This document shows positions 46,909 through 55,602 of a DNA stretch of 64,000 nt, in pieces; the first letter of the stretch is position 1, and each line of letters begins with the position of its first letter. The DNA comes from Bacteroidales bacterium. Lineage in GTDB: Bacteria; Bacteroidota; Bacteroidia; Bacteroidales; Marinilabiliaceae. The notes under the pieces are model-generated. The model did not search any database and was not told where the DNA came from. It worked only from the letters and a program-made list of their open reading frames with translations. Position numbers and translations under genes: made by a program. The stretch lies in contig JAKSLE010000010.1 in NCBI GenBank assembly GCA_024401365.1, positions 1 through 64,000 of the forward strand, in the 5' to 3' direction.

Positions 46909-48003
46909 ATGGCACAAAACAACAACACTCAAGTTAGTGACGAGAAAGCAAGTAAGCTCTTGGCTCTTAAACTTACGATGGACAAAATCGACAAGACGTA
47001 TGGTAAGGGTACTATCATGAAGATGAGCGACCAGCACATCGACAAAATCCCTGTCATATCGTCTGGCTCTCTTGGCCTCGATATTGCCCTCGGAGTTGGC
47101 GGTTATCCACGCGGACGAATCATCGAAATCTATGGCCCTGAGTCATCAGGTAAGACTACTCTCGCTATCCACGCTATCGCTGAAGCTCAGAAAACCGGTG
47201 GTACTGCAGCCTTCATCGATGCTGAACACGCTTTCGACCGCTTCTATGCAGAGAAATTGGGAGTTAACATGAATGAACTCCTTATATCTCAGCCAGATAA
47301 CGGCGAACAGGCTCTCGAAATAGCCGATCAGCTTATCCGCTCCTCTGCTATCGATATCATCGTAATCGACTCTGTCGCAGCTCTTACTCCTAAGGCTGAA
47401 ATCGAGGGCGATATGGGTGATAACAAACTTGGCCTCCAGGCACGCCTCATGTCTCAGGCTCTTCGTAAACTGACAGCTTCTATCAACAAGACGCAGACAA
47501 CTTGTATCTTTATCAACCAGTTGCGCGAGAAGATAGGTGTCATGTTCGGTAACCCAGAGACTACAACTGGCGGTAACGCCCTTAAGTTCTACTCGTCTGT
47601 ACGTATCGAAATCCGTAAAAAGGGTTCTCCTATCAAGGACGGCGAGGAGGCAGTAGGTGCTCTCGCAACTGTTAAGGTGGTTAAGAATAAGGTGGCTCCT
47701 CCTTTCCGTAAGGCTGAGTTCGAAATACGATACGGCGAGGGTATTTCTCGAGTGTCGGAAATCTGCGACCTCGCAACCGATCTGGATATCATCAAGAAGT
47801 CTGGTTCTTGGTTCAGCTACAACGATAAGAAAATCGCTCAGGGTCGTGAGGCTGTCCTCACCCTTCTGCGCTCTAACCAGGAACTCCAGGATGAAATATC
47901 CGAAAAGGTTCTTGCTCGTATAGCTCAGGGCGATAACCCAATGCCTGAAATGTCCGAGGAGGAAAAGGCAGAGCAGGGCCCAGAGCCTACATCAGCAGAT
48001 TAA
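46909..48003 (+). CDS. recA: Recombinase RecA
   Basis: RecA forms filaments on single-stranded DNA and drives recombination and repair. The 364-residue protein has Walker [10 protein letters not shown], Walker [13 protein letters not shown], the L2/DNA loop [14 protein letters not shown] and an acidic C-terminal tail ([13 protein letters not shown]). All key residues are present. It has its own promoter and terminator. Confidence 0.98.
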   Translation: MAQNNNTQVSDEKASKLLALKLTMDKIDKTYGKGTIMKMSDQHIDKIPVISSGSLGLDIALGVGGYPRGRIIEIYGPESSGKTTLAIHAIAEAQKTGGTAAFIDAEHAFDRFYAEKLGVNMNELLISQPDNGEQALEIADQLIRSSAIDIIVIDSVAALTPKAEIEGDMGDNKLGLQARLMSQALRKLTASINKTQTTCIFINQLREKIGVMFGNPETTTGGNALKFYSSVRIEIRKKGSPIKDGEEAVGALATVKVVKNKVAPPFRKAEFEIRYGEGISRVSEICDLATDLDIIKKSGSWFSYNDKKIAQGREAVLTLLRSNQELQDEISEKVLARIAQGDNPMPEMSEEEKAEQGPEPTSAD

Positions 48004-48023
48004 TTTTTTGCTAATCATAAATT

Positions 48024-48056
48024 AATAGGCCAGTTCGAATATCGGACCGGCCTATT
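48024..48056. terminator. Bidirectional terminator between recA and the dehydrogenase gene
   Basis: An 8-bp stem (AATAGGCC) with a second inner stem GTTCG/CGGAC (one G-U). T6 follows on the plus strand. It lies between convergent genes. Confidence 0.88.
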
Positions 48057-48058
48057 TT

Positions 48059-48988
48059 TTATCTGTCTATAAACGCTTTGCAGTTTGCTATCGCTATCTT
48101 GAGCAACCTCACCCTGGCTTCTTTGGTGGCCCACGCAATATGTGGGGTAATGTAACAATTCTTACATCCTATAAGCGGACTCCCATCTCTAGGTGGCTCT
48201 TGCTGCATCACATCAATGCCTGCCGCCATAATCTTTCCTGATTTAAGGGCTTGAGATAGTGCGACTTCATCTACTAGACCACCACGACCGCAGTTGATAA
48301 TTATACCACTGTTTTTCATCATGCCTAGGGTAGTGGCATTGATTATCTTTTCTGTGTCAGGTACTAGCGGACAGTGTAGCGAGACTACATCTGCCTCCTT
48401 AAACATATCGTCTTTCGAAACGCTTTCTATCCAGTCTGGTAAATCTTTCTTGCTCGTGACAGCTATCACTTTCATCCCAAATGCGTGGGCTATCTGTGCT
48501 GTGGCCATGCCTGTATTGCCTAGCCCTACTAGCCCCATGGTCTTGCCTGCCAACTCTATCAGTGGCGTGTCTCTCATCGAGAAGTCCGCATTGCACCCCC
48601 ATAGACCTTCATGAACTTGATTGCTGTAGTGGTCTACTCGCTGTACTATGTTCAATAGGTGCGCAAATACCATCTGCGCTACCGATGCAGTGGAGTACGC
48701 TGGTATGTTTGTGACAACTACCCCTCGCCTCTTCGCAGCTTCTAGGTCCACCACGTTCATGCCAGTGGCTAATATGCCAATGTACTTCATCTGTGGTAGC
48801 TGCTCCATTATGGCATCGTCAATTACAACTTTATTTGTCAATACCATATCCATGCCTTGACACCTTCCGATAGTCTCTTCTGGCAATGTGCGGTCGTATG
48901 TCGTAACGTCTGCTATCTGCTTCAATTCATCCCAGTTCAGGTCTTCTCCTGTCAGGGTATATGAGTCAAGTACAACAAGTTTCTTCAT
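48059..48988 (-). CDS. D-2-hydroxyacid dehydrogenase
   Basis: The 309-residue enzyme belongs to the NAD-dependent D-isomer 2-hydroxyacid dehydrogenases, close to glycerate/hydroxypyruvate reductases. The Rossmann motif GLVGLGNTGMA, the catalytic Arg in NCGRGGLVDE, a Glu near 260 and the His in ITPHIAWAT are present. The start at MKKLVVLDSY is chosen because a longer reading would cross the fabH terminator. The substrate is not determined. Confidence 0.9.
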   Translation of the reverse strand: MKKLVVLDSYTLTGEDLNWDELKQIADVTTYDRTLPEETIGRCQGMDMVLTNKVVIDDAIMEQLPQMKYIGILATGMNVVDLEAAKRRGVVVTNIPAYSTASVAQMVFAHLLNIVQRVDHYSNQVHEGLWGCNADFSMRDTPLIELAGKTMGLVGLGNTGMATAQIAHAFGMKVIAVTSKKDLPDWIESVSKDDMFKEADVVSLHCPLVPDTEKIINATTLGMMKNSGIIINCGRGGLVDEVALSQALKSGKIMAAGIDVMQQEPPRDGSPLIGCKNCYITPHIAWATKEARVRLLKIAIANCKAFIDR

Positions 48989-49007
48989 ATTGTGCATAAA
49001 ATAAAAA

Positions 49008-49034
49008 AGCGCTAAGTAATACATACTCAGCGCT
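49008..49034 (-). terminator. Terminator of fabH
   Basis: AGCGCT pairs with itself across 15 nt with an inner GAGTA/TACTT stem, followed on the minus strand by six T. It lies between fabH and the start of the dehydrogenase gene. Confidence 0.85.
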
Positions 49035-49060
49035 ATATAGTGTTTGTCTAAATCCTTGGT

Positions 49061-50044
49061 TTAGTAACCCCACTTGTAGTAAAGTGCACCCCAAGTAAAG
49101 CCGGCACCAAATGCAGCAAAGATAAGTGTGTCACCCTTCTTGAGCTGCTTCTCCCACTCATACAAGCACAATGGAATTGTTGCCGATGTAGTGTTACCGT
49201 ACTTCTGAATGTTGATCATTACCTTGTCCTTTGGAAGCTCCATGCGGTCAGCTGTAGCATCAATAATACGCAAGTTCGCCTGGTGTGGAACCAACCACGC
49301 AATGTCGTCAGCTACCAAGTTGTTCTTCTTCATGATGTCAACTGTAGCATCAGCCATACGTGTTACAGCATACTTGAATACCTGCTTGCCTTCCTGGTAT
49401 ACAAAGTGCTCGTGGTTGTCAACTGTCTCGTGACTTGCTGGCTTAACCGAACCACCTGCAATAACCTTCAACCAGTGACGACCCATACCGTCTGTGTGAA
49501 GATTTGAGTCCATCAAACCTATTGGCTCTTCTGTTGGCTCTATCAAACATGCTGTTGCAGCATCACCAAAAAGTACACATGTTGTACGGTCTGTATAATC
49601 TGTAATGGCCGACATCTTCTCTGCCGATACCAAAATAGCTCTCTTCTTATAACCTGTGCGGATATACTGTGCTACAAGGTCAAGACCATAAAGGAAGCCC
49701 GAACATGCACCATTCATATCAAATGCAATGGCATCACGTATATCACACTTGTCACAAATAATAGCTGCTGTCGAAGGAACAGGAGCATCAGGAGTAACTG
49801 TCGTACATACGACTAAGTCAATGTCCTCTGGCTTGAGATTCTTCTTTGCCAACAAATCCTTGACTGCCTCTGCACCCATGTCCGAAGCACCAAGTCCTTC
49901 TCCTTTCAAAATGCGACGCTCCTTAATACCTACGCGAGTCATAATCCACTCGTCGTTAGTGTCGACCATCTTGCTGAGGTCTTCATTGGTTAGTTTAGTT
50001 TCAGGTAAATAAGCACCAATACCTGTAATGACAGCATTAACCAT
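49061..50044 (-). CDS. fabH: 3-oxoacyl-ACP synthase III
   Basis: FabH starts fatty-acid synthesis by joining an acyl-CoA primer to malonyl-ACP. The 327-residue protein has the catalytic Cys in [12 protein letters not shown], His in [11 protein letters not shown] and Asn in [11 protein letters not shown]. It is not next to plsX and rpmF, its usual partners. Its promoter is not certain, although TACCTTTG occurs on the minus strand at 50128-50121. Confidence 0.95.
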   Translation of the reverse strand: MVNAVITGIGAYLPETKLTNEDLSKMVDTNDEWIMTRVGIKERRILKGEGLGASDMGAEAVKDLLAKKNLKPEDIDLVVCTTVTPDAPVPSTAAIICDKCDIRDAIAFDMNGACSGFLYGLDLVAQYIRTGYKKRAILVSAEKMSAITDYTDRTTCVLFGDAATACLIEPTEEPIGLMDSNLHTDGMGRHWLKVIAGGSVKPASHETVDNHEHFVYQEGKQVFKYAVTRMADATVDIMKKNNLVADDIAWLVPHQANLRIIDATADRMELPKDKVMINIQKYGNTTSATIPLCLYEWEKQLKKGDTLIFAAFGAGFTWGALYYKWGY

Positions 50045-50173
50045 ATATAAATTCGAATTTACTTAATGTTTTTATACTCACTATCGGCATACTCATCACC
50101 AAATAGTGTACATACAAATGCAAAGGTACAAAACTTTATCAAAGAATAAGGTATTTTTCTCATAAAACGGAAA

Positions 50174-50217
50174 AATTACTTCTACATAGTCCCTCAAATA
50201 CCTCTCGAACATATCTC
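50174..50217 (+). repeat. Possible coreless run of 11-bp units
   Basis: After an A-rich stretch, AATTACTTCTA, CATAGTCCCTC, AAATACCTCTC and GAACATATCTC follow in 11-nt register, resembling the tail of the dispersed element without a core. It lies between fabH and tRNA-Met. Confidence 0.35.
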
Positions 50218-50246
50218 TCTTTGTAATAAATTAAACCTAAAAATAT

Positions 50247-50275
50247 TTGAATTTCCAGAAAAAGCATTACCTTTG
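50247..50275 (+). promoter_or_regulatory. Promoter of tRNA-Met
   Basis: TTG (50247-50249), 18 nt, then TACCTTTG (50268-50275), 48 nt before the tRNA. Confidence 0.7.
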
Positions 50276-50323
50276 CACTGCAATTAGGCCTAGTGCCTAA
50301 GGCGCAAAATACTGAAAAGTATC

Positions 50324-50397
50324 GGTCCCATAGCTCAGTTGGTTAGAGCACCTGACTCATAATCAGGGAGTCACAGGTTCAAGCCCTGTTAGGACCA
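50324..50397 (+). tRNA. tRNA-Met (CAT), elongator type
   Basis: The acceptor GGTCCCA pairs with TAGGACC with one C-A mismatch. The D-arm is TAGCTCAGTTGGTTAGAGC. The anticodon stem CCTGA/TCAGG encloses CTCATAA. CAT can also belong to tRNA-Ile2 with a lysidine-modified anticodon. The body looks more like elongator Met, but I cannot exclude Ile2. CCA is not encoded. Confidence 0.82.
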
Positions 50398-50402
50398 CAT
50401 AA

Positions 50403-50434
50403 AAAGAGAGTGCATCTTCTGATACACTCTCTTT
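50403..50434. terminator. Terminator shared by tRNA-Met and the barrel gene
   Basis: A perfect 10-bp stem (AAAGAGAGTG/CACTCTCTTT) with a 12-nt loop. T-rich sequence follows on the plus strand, and A-rich sequence on the left lets it work for the convergent gene as well. Confidence 0.88.
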
Positions 50435-50454
50435 TGTTTTTTCATCACCCTGTC

Positions 50455-52665
50455 TCAGATTCCTAACTTCAGGGATAGCTCTACTGTAAATGGCCTGATA
50501 AACGTGCCGGCCATCAGATAGTTCTTGTACTTCGAACCGTCTTCTACAAGGTCAGCACTGCTTATATTCCCACTGGCCCCTTTTTGATTCAACATATTGA
50601 TAACATTGAGACTTACCCCCAACATCGTGTTGATCTTGCAGTCTACACCCCCAAATGTCTCAACTCGCTCTTTGAAATACAACGAGTTAGTCTTGTTGAC
50701 ATATTGCTTGCTGATGTAGCGACCACTTAACCAGATCCTCCAACGATTGACAGTGTACGATGGGTCAATGGAGACTTCTACTTTGTGTAGGTTGGTCACA
50801 TTCTTGTCACTGAAGTCATAGTGCTCTGTTACCCCATCACTGAATGTCGGCGCAAATTCAAAGTCTTTGTATTGGGGATTCCTAATGGCAAATTGTAAGT
50901 GAAGCGATAGCCCCCCTACAGGATTTATCACAGCGTCTGTCGTCCAACCAATCGACTCAATGCCATATGTGACGGGTAGCGAGAGCGACTCCACAAAGCC
51001 GATAGGACTGCCATTCACCTCTTTTTGTAACTCATGCTGGAACATCGATCGCGAACTGTAATTGCTTTGCGATATGTATACCAACTGCGATACAATATTT
51101 ATGGTATTGTTGACGTATGCTAATCCAAATTGACCGAACTTGGTGTCCGTAGGCTTGGTGTCAGGATAGAGGTATCCACCAAAATCAAAGAGACTCTTGT
51201 TGGCTCTGGTAAATACTCCTTGCCCCCTGAATGATAACCCCTTAATTATCTTGTAGTTAATGTCTAAGCCTGCCGCACCGTTCCAGATATTTCTGTCAAA
51301 GGTGGTCAACTTGCCTTGCGTGAGGTTAAAGCCGGCTCGCCTGTCATTGCTGTGGTCTCCTCCTATATTGTTGGCTGCTTCTCCATTGAGGGTTTTGAAC
51401 TCTAACCTTGCAAAGGCTTCCATATACAGCGCATCTCCTAGCTGCCATTTGTCTCCTATGTACGCAGCTGTTTTGTGCTCTTCTCCTTTGTAATATTCTC
51501 CGGCTGTGTTGAAATTGTAATATTCTTTGCCATTCCAGAGTAGTATCTTCGGACTTTTTTCTACTTCGTGAGCATAACTTGCCGAGGAGGCCGTAGTCCT
51601 GGCTCTGTCATAGTAGTAGTCTATGCCTAGAGTCACATCGTTGTTCTCTCCTTTCCATAGCATCTCGGCATTGTTCATCCAGGTGTTGTCGTACGAGTCG
51701 TATTGCGTCAGCGTACGCCTTTGTAATTGCCCCACAAAGGCCTTCCCGTCTTTGTAGCTGTACCCAGCCTCTTCTCTTACCGTCTCAGCACCACTGATGT
51801 TGTGCATCTGCCTGTAGGCACGGGCCAACTTGAGCCTGCTCTTGTATGATAGGGTAATGTTGTCGTTCAACTGGTAGTTGAAGGTGTACGTAAGGTGATG
51901 GGTCTTGTCCGTACTGCCTTTCTTGAGGTCTACTTCTTGCTTCTCACCTGTCTTGAAATTCTCAATTTCCATCTTCATCATGTCGGGTAAATAGGTGTCT
52001 TTGCCCAACGAGAACCCTTTGACTTGCTTTACATTGCCATTGCCCGCAAAAATAAATGGACCGTAGTTCTCACTTATACTCATGTAGTTTACATGCTGAT
52101 ATACAAAGGACATATACCTGTTCTCTCCTTCAAATATCTTTATTACTCCGGCTTTGTAAAACTGATGCCTGTCTTTCCACTTCGTCTGGTCTAAGTGATT
52201 TGACCCTGGGTCAAAATTCTGATAGGTGCTGAGCGATACGCCTACCCTAGATTTGGGCATGAGCCCACTGATGTTGTAGTCTATCTTGTGCTGTCCGAAT
52301 GTACCTATAGTATAATGGAGCGAATTGCGTACAACATGACTCCATAGCTTGTTGTAACTGTTGACGTAATTGTTGACTTCCCCATATCTCATGGCTGTCT
52401 CCATTGGCGCCATCTTGCCAGTAGCCGACGCACTTACACCTCCATGCCACGATTTGTACGGAAACATCTGATACTTGAAGTACGAAACGGGTAACCCATC
52501 TTCATATATCTGTACTGCCGAATAATTGTTAGTGGGTAATCCTAACGAAATCTCCCTGGGCTTACTGTCCGAGGAGGCATTGAGCATAATGTCATTATTC
52601 TGCGCAATGCACGGTACAAGCATAATGCTTGATAATATTATCGTAAAAAATAGTCTGGCCATCAT
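50455..52665 (-). CDS. TonB-dependent-receptor-like outer-membrane barrel, atypical plug
   Basis: This 736-residue protein has a signal peptide (IMLVPCIAQ) and then many alternating beta-strand patterns, ending with an aromatic-rich strand of a barrel (FIRPFTVELSLKLGI). It resembles a TonB-dependent receptor barrel. The expected carboxypeptidase-like domain, TonB box and full plug of about 120 residues are not evident. Only a short region (AVQIYEDGLPVSY) recalls a plug. No SusD partner is adjacent. The ligand is unknown and the gene may be a passive or specialised porin. Confidence 0.72.
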   Translation of the reverse strand: MMARLFFTIILSSIMLVPCIAQNNDIMLNASSDSKPREISLGLPTNNYSAVQIYEDGLPVSYFKYQMFPYKSWHGGVSASATGKMAPMETAMRYGEVNNYVNSYNKLWSHVVRNSLHYTIGTFGQHKIDYNISGLMPKSRVGVSLSTYQNFDPGSNHLDQTKWKDRHQFYKAGVIKIFEGENRYMSFVYQHVNYMSISENYGPFIFAGNGNVKQVKGFSLGKDTYLPDMMKMEIENFKTGEKQEVDLKKGSTDKTHHLTYTFNYQLNDNITLSYKSRLKLARAYRQMHNISGAETVREEAGYSYKDGKAFVGQLQRRTLTQYDSYDNTWMNNAEMLWKGENNDVTLGIDYYYDRARTTASSASYAHEVEKSPKILLWNGKEYYNFNTAGEYYKGEEHKTAAYIGDKWQLGDALYMEAFARLEFKTLNGEAANNIGGDHSNDRRAGFNLTQGKLTTFDRNIWNGAAGLDINYKIIKGLSFRGQGVFTRANKSLFDFGGYLYPDTKPTDTKFGQFGLAYVNNTINIVSQLVYISQSNYSSRSMFQHELQKEVNGSPIGFVESLSLPVTYGIESIGWTTDAVINPVGGLSLHLQFAIRNPQYKDFEFAPTFSDGVTEHYDFSDKNVTNLHKVEVSIDPSYTVNRWRIWLSGRYISKQYVNKTNSLYFKERVETFGGVDCKINTMLGVSLNVINMLNQKGASGNISSADLVEDGSKYKNYLMAGTFIRPFTVELSLKLGI

Positions 52666-52721
52666 TTGTCGTGTTTCACTGCTATTATGGTAGCTTCTTT
52701 GCTATGTGAACTTATCAAGTA

Positions 52722-52729
52722 CAAATATA
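52722..52729 (-). promoter_or_regulatory. -7 element of the barrel gene
   Basis: The minus strand reads TATATTTG 57 nt before the start. Confidence 0.55.
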
Positions 52730-52752
52730 GGAATAATTATTAAATAAAAAAA

Positions 52753-52776
52753 CCGAATCGTTTCACAACGATTCGG
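52753..52776 (-). terminator. Hairpin upstream of the barrel gene promoter
   Basis: A perfect 10-bp stem (CCGAATCGTT) with a TCAC loop followed on the minus strand by TTTTTTATTTA. It could close a transcript coming from metF, 286 nt away. Confidence 0.75.
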
Positions 52777-53062
52777 GAACTAAGTATGAGAAAAAACCTT
52801 AACAATTTCGACAAACCATCTGTCTGTCTATTTTTTCCTTTCTTCACGTCAACACGACGATTTGAACAAACCTCTATATTATTATCAAACGGTCTAATTA
52901 ATTAAAAGCAATTCACATTAAACTCATAATCGCTTCCGATTACATTGCAAACATACATCAACAAAATAGGGTGAGCGAAATCTTTTCACCCACCCTTCAA
53001 TATTTTTCAACAAAGGTCTCTTTATCCCTTTCGTTTTTCAACAAAAGTCAACTTTTCTTCAA

Positions 53063-54013
53063 TCAATATATCCTCTTCGCTACTTCTATCACACTGTCCG
53101 ATGCCATCAATGTGTAAAAATGTAGGTTTGGTACCCCATGCGCCATCAAATCTTTACATTGCATGGTGAGCCATTCTATACCTACAACTTTCGCATCTGC
53201 ATCTGTCTTGCATTTTTCTAGCTCTCTCACTAGGTCGTCTGGCATATTCACACCAAATACTTTTGGAAGTACTGATAATTGCGACAACTTCTTTATAGGC
53301 TTGAGCCCTGGTATGATAGGAACAGTTATGCCAACAGCTCTGCATTTTTCTACAAACTTGTAGTATGCTTCGTTGTCATAAAACATCTGCGTTACTATGT
53401 ACCCAGCTCCAGCATCTACCTTGGCCTTGAGGTACCTTATGTCACTGTCCATGTTGGGCGCCTCTTCGTGCTTCTCTGGATACCCAGCTACTCCATAACT
53501 GAATTTTTTCGTCAGCGGATCATTGCTCGTGCCGTCAAGGAACTTCCCGTTGTTGAAGTCGTTTACCTGCGCTATCAGGTCCGACGCATGCTTGTGACAG
53601 TCCTTGGCATCTACAAGGGTCTCTTTGTCATTGTCTCCTCTTAATAGCAGAAGGTCATGTATCCCAAGGAAGTTGAGGTCTATAAGCACATACTCTGTCT
53701 CACTTTGTGTAAAACCCGAACATACAATGTGGGGGACAGTGGGTATACCATACCTGTGTTGTATGGCAGCCGCTACTGCTACAGTGCCAGGACGCTTCCT
53801 TACAAACATCTTCTTGTACCTGCCGTCTTCCGAGGTCTGATATACTGGCTCAGAATGGTGACTGGTGATGTTTATATATAATGGATTGAATTCCTTGAAT
53901 TGATCAATGTTAGCAAATACTTTCTCTATACTGTTGCCTTTCAATGGAGGTAGTACCTCAATCGAAAAACCAGTCTTCGTACGCTGCTGTAGTATCTCGC
54001 TTACTGTAGCCAT
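53063..54013 (-). CDS. metF: Methylenetetrahydrofolate reductase
   Basis: MetF reduces methylene-THF to methyl-THF, the methyl donor used by MetH. The 316-residue barrel begins with KTGFSIEVLPPLKGNSIE and has the FAD/folate motif LLLRGDND and GAGYIVTQMFYDN. The ATG at 54013 is used; an extra upstream residue would need a TTG start. It is separate from metH in this genome. Confidence 0.96.
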   Translation of the reverse strand: MATVSEILQQRTKTGFSIEVLPPLKGNSIEKVFANIDQFKEFNPLYINITSHHSEPVYQTSEDGRYKKMFVRKRPGTVAVAAAIQHRYGIPTVPHIVCSGFTQSETEYVLIDLNFLGIHDLLLLRGDNDKETLVDAKDCHKHASDLIAQVNDFNNGKFLDGTSNDPLTKKFSYGVAGYPEKHEEAPNMDSDIRYLKAKVDAGAGYIVTQMFYDNEAYYKFVEKCRAVGITVPIIPGLKPIKKLSQLSVLPKVFGVNMPDDLVRELEKCKTDADAKVVGIEWLTMQCKDLMAHGVPNLHFYTLMASDSVIEVAKRIY

Positions 54014-54052
54014 CAATTATCCTTGTTTATAGTGAATGTTCTATTTCACTCG

Positions 54053-54060
54053 CAAAGATA
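54053..54060 (-). promoter_or_regulatory. -7 element of metF
   Basis: The minus strand reads TATCTTTG 40 nt before the metF ATG. Confidence 0.6.
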
Positions 54061-54105
54061 GCCATTTCTCATTCTCATGCCTCATTTTTACTTCGCTATT
54101 ATTCG

Positions 54106-54263
54106 AAAAACTGCGAGCAACAACTACCTTCTATACTATTAGCGACTGATCACTAAATAAAAAAACTGCGAGCAACAACTACCTTCTATACTATCAGCGA
54201 CTGATCACTAAATAAAAAAACTGCGAGCAACATATAGGCTCTCTTGTATCTCTATATAACTAT
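54106..54263 (+). repeat. Dispersed element, tandem array of three copies (55-bp period)
   Basis: CTGCGAGCAA occurs at 54111, 54166 and 54221, exactly 55 bp apart. The first two units differ at a single base. Each is a 10-bp core, three 11-bp units (33 bp) and a 12-bp A-rich spacer. The third copy keeps the A-tract and core but its units (CATATAGGCTC, TCTTGTATCTC, TATATAACTAT) have diverged. Confidence 0.85.
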
Positions 54264-54326
54264 CAACGCTATTCCTAGAGCTCATATACTAACTGTAAAT
54301 TGTTGAAAAACGTTCTGCATAACCGC

Positions 54327-54357
54327 TTGCATAATCGCATCCAAAAAATTACCTTTG
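54327..54357 (+). promoter_or_regulatory. Promoter of the acidic membrane protein gene
   Basis: TTG (54327-54329), 20 nt, then TACCTTTG (54350-54357), 15 nt before the ATG at 54373. It overlaps an earlier ATG in frame, which excludes that start. Confidence 0.7.
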
Positions 54358-54372
54358 CCCAAAAAGGTAATC

Positions 54373-54927
54373 ATGAAATTACTCATCGGTGTCATATTGG
54401 TAGTCATCGCTCTCATCATGAAGAAACGTGAGGCTAAGTCGGCAGAGAAGACCCCTTCCACGCCTCGCCCCGCTATGCCGGCCGATGAGGTGTTGCGCCG
54501 ACATAGAGAAATGGTCGAGCAACAGATGCGCCAACTGCAGGAGCAGCAGCCAATAGATAGCGAGGAGTACGACGAGGACGAGAACTACGACGAAGATGAG
54601 GAGTATGAGGAGGAGGACGAGGAATACGAGGATGAGGAGTACGAGGAGGATGATACCCCAGTATACGAACCTATCCCCGCTGCATACGACGAACCGGTGC
54701 CTGTACAGCTGCCTCAGCCTGCACAGTCCTATTATCAGCAGAATATGAACCCTACATCCTTGGCCGATGGCTTGCCTGTAGAGGGTGTCTCTGCTTTCGC
54801 TAATGCACAGAACGATAACGATATATCAAATGCGCCAACATCTGCTCAGCAGGATTCTTCCCTAACCGCAGATGATATGCGCCGCGCTATTATATACCAG
54901 ACTATCCTGGAACGACCTAAATTCTAA
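54373..54927 (+). CDS. Membrane-anchored acidic low-complexity protein
   Basis: I do not recognise a family for this 184-residue protein. It starts with a membrane helix (MKLLIGVILVVIALIM) and a basic stop-transfer (KKREAK), followed by a Gln-rich helical segment and about 40 residues made almost only of Glu, Asp and Tyr. A Pro/Gln-rich tract and a C-terminal DDMRRAIIYQTILERPKF follow. Such a C-terminal segment recurs, from memory, in small Bacteroidales membrane proteins. The acidic, Tyr-rich tract suggests a disordered binding region. Confidence 0.8.
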   Translation: MKLLIGVILVVIALIMKKREAKSAEKTPSTPRPAMPADEVLRRHREMVEQQMRQLQEQQPIDSEEYDEDENYDEDEEYEEEDEEYEDEEYEEDDTPVYEPIPAAYDEPVPVQLPQPAQSYYQQNMNPTSLADGLPVEGVSAFANAQNDNDISNAPTSAQQDSSLTADDMRRAIIYQTILERPKF

Positions 54928-54977
54928 TATACTCCCCCTTATAAATGTGGTGTGGGTAAAATATTTTCCGTTCTCCC

Positions 54978-55007
54978 TTGACTTTGTCAAAAATAGCGCT
55001 AACTTTG
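54978..55007 (+). promoter_or_regulatory. Promoter of greA
   Basis: TTG (54978-54980), 19 nt, then TAACTTTG (55000-55007). It is followed by a leader of about 90 nt before greA that contains a terminator hairpin. Confidence 0.72.
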
Positions 55008-55026
55008 TGAAAAAATATTAATAAGC

Positions 55027-55070
55027 AACAGGGTCCTGAAGTGCATAGTTTCAGGATTCTTGTTTTTTTT
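55027..55070 (+). terminator. Intrinsic terminator in the greA leader
   Basis: TCCTGAA (55034-55040) pairs with TTCAGGA (55050-55056), extended by A30-T60, G-C and two G-U pairs, and is followed by eight T (55063-55070). It lies after the greA promoter and before the greA ATG. Confidence 0.75.
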
Positions 55071-55102
55071 ACGTTTAACAGATAATAATTAGACTATAAA
55101 AT

Positions 55103-55576
55103 ATGGCAAATTACGTTACCGCAGAAGGTCTTAAGAAGATGAAGGAGGAACTCGCTCGCCTCGAGGGTGAGGAGCGCCCAAAGGTAATTCAACAAATCGC
55201 CGAGGCTCGCGATAAGGGCGACTTGTCCGAAAACGCCGAGTACGACGCAGCTAAGGAGGCTCAGTCGCATCTCGAAACTAAAATCGCTCAACTTAAGTTG
55301 CAGATCGCTGAGTCTCGAGTCCTCGATGCTTCTAAAATCGATACAACTCAAGTCCAGATTCTTACTAAGGTAACTATCAAGAATACTAAGAACAACGCTC
55401 AGATGGCTTACTCTATCGTGCCTGAAACTGAGGCTAACCTCAAGGCTGGTAAGATCGCTGTCAGCACTCCTATCGCTCAGGGCCTCATAGGTAAGAAGGT
55501 AGGCGATTTGGCCGAGGTTAAGGTGCCTGCAGGTGTCATGACTTTCGAAATCGTGAAAATCGAACTTTGCGACTAA
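55103..55576 (+). CDS. greA: Transcription elongation factor GreA
   Basis: GreA reactivates backtracked RNA polymerase by stimulating cleavage of the transcript 3' end. The 157-residue protein has the N-terminal coiled coil (GLKKMKEELARLEG) whose tip acidic residues sit in GDLSENAEYDAAKEAQ, and the C-terminal FKBP-like domain. Codons are strongly biased to ATC and CTC. A HIT gene follows after 26 nt. Expression may be limited by the leader terminator. Confidence 0.96.
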   Translation: MANYVTAEGLKKMKEELARLEGEERPKVIQQIAEARDKGDLSENAEYDAAKEAQSHLETKIAQLKLQIAESRVLDASKIDTTQVQILTKVTIKNTKNNAQMAYSIVPETEANLKAGKIAVSTPIAQGLIGKKVGDLAEVKVPAGVMTFEIVKIELCD

Positions 55577-55602
55577 TATATAATAGGTATACTATATAAG
55601 GT

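Larger units (their letters stand above)
52666..53062. other. Intergenic region between metF and the barrel gene
   Basis: It holds the barrel-gene promoter (52722-52729), a hairpin (52753-52776), a second small stem GGGTG/CACCC (52969-52990), and a pair of direct repeats TTTTTCAACAAA around 53000 and 53035. A 40-codon plus-strand frame near 52786 has no supporting signal and I do not call it. Confidence 0.5.
54014..54372. other. Divergent region between metF and the acidic membrane protein, repeat-rich
   Basis: This 359-nt gap contains the metF -7 box, the three-copy dispersed element array (54106-54263) and the promoter of the next gene. Confidence 0.6.

Noticed and set aside
46664-46915. 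Minus-strand ORF of 83 codons
   Set aside because: It runs antisense through a tRNA-Gln and the recA promoter, with no start signal or homology-like content.
52786-52905. Small plus-strand ORF of about 40 codons
   Set aside because: No promoter, no domain and a composition typical of AT-rich intergenic sequence.
54106-54263. CRISPR array
   Set aside because: The spaces between cores are themselves repeated, not unique spacers, and no cas gene is near.
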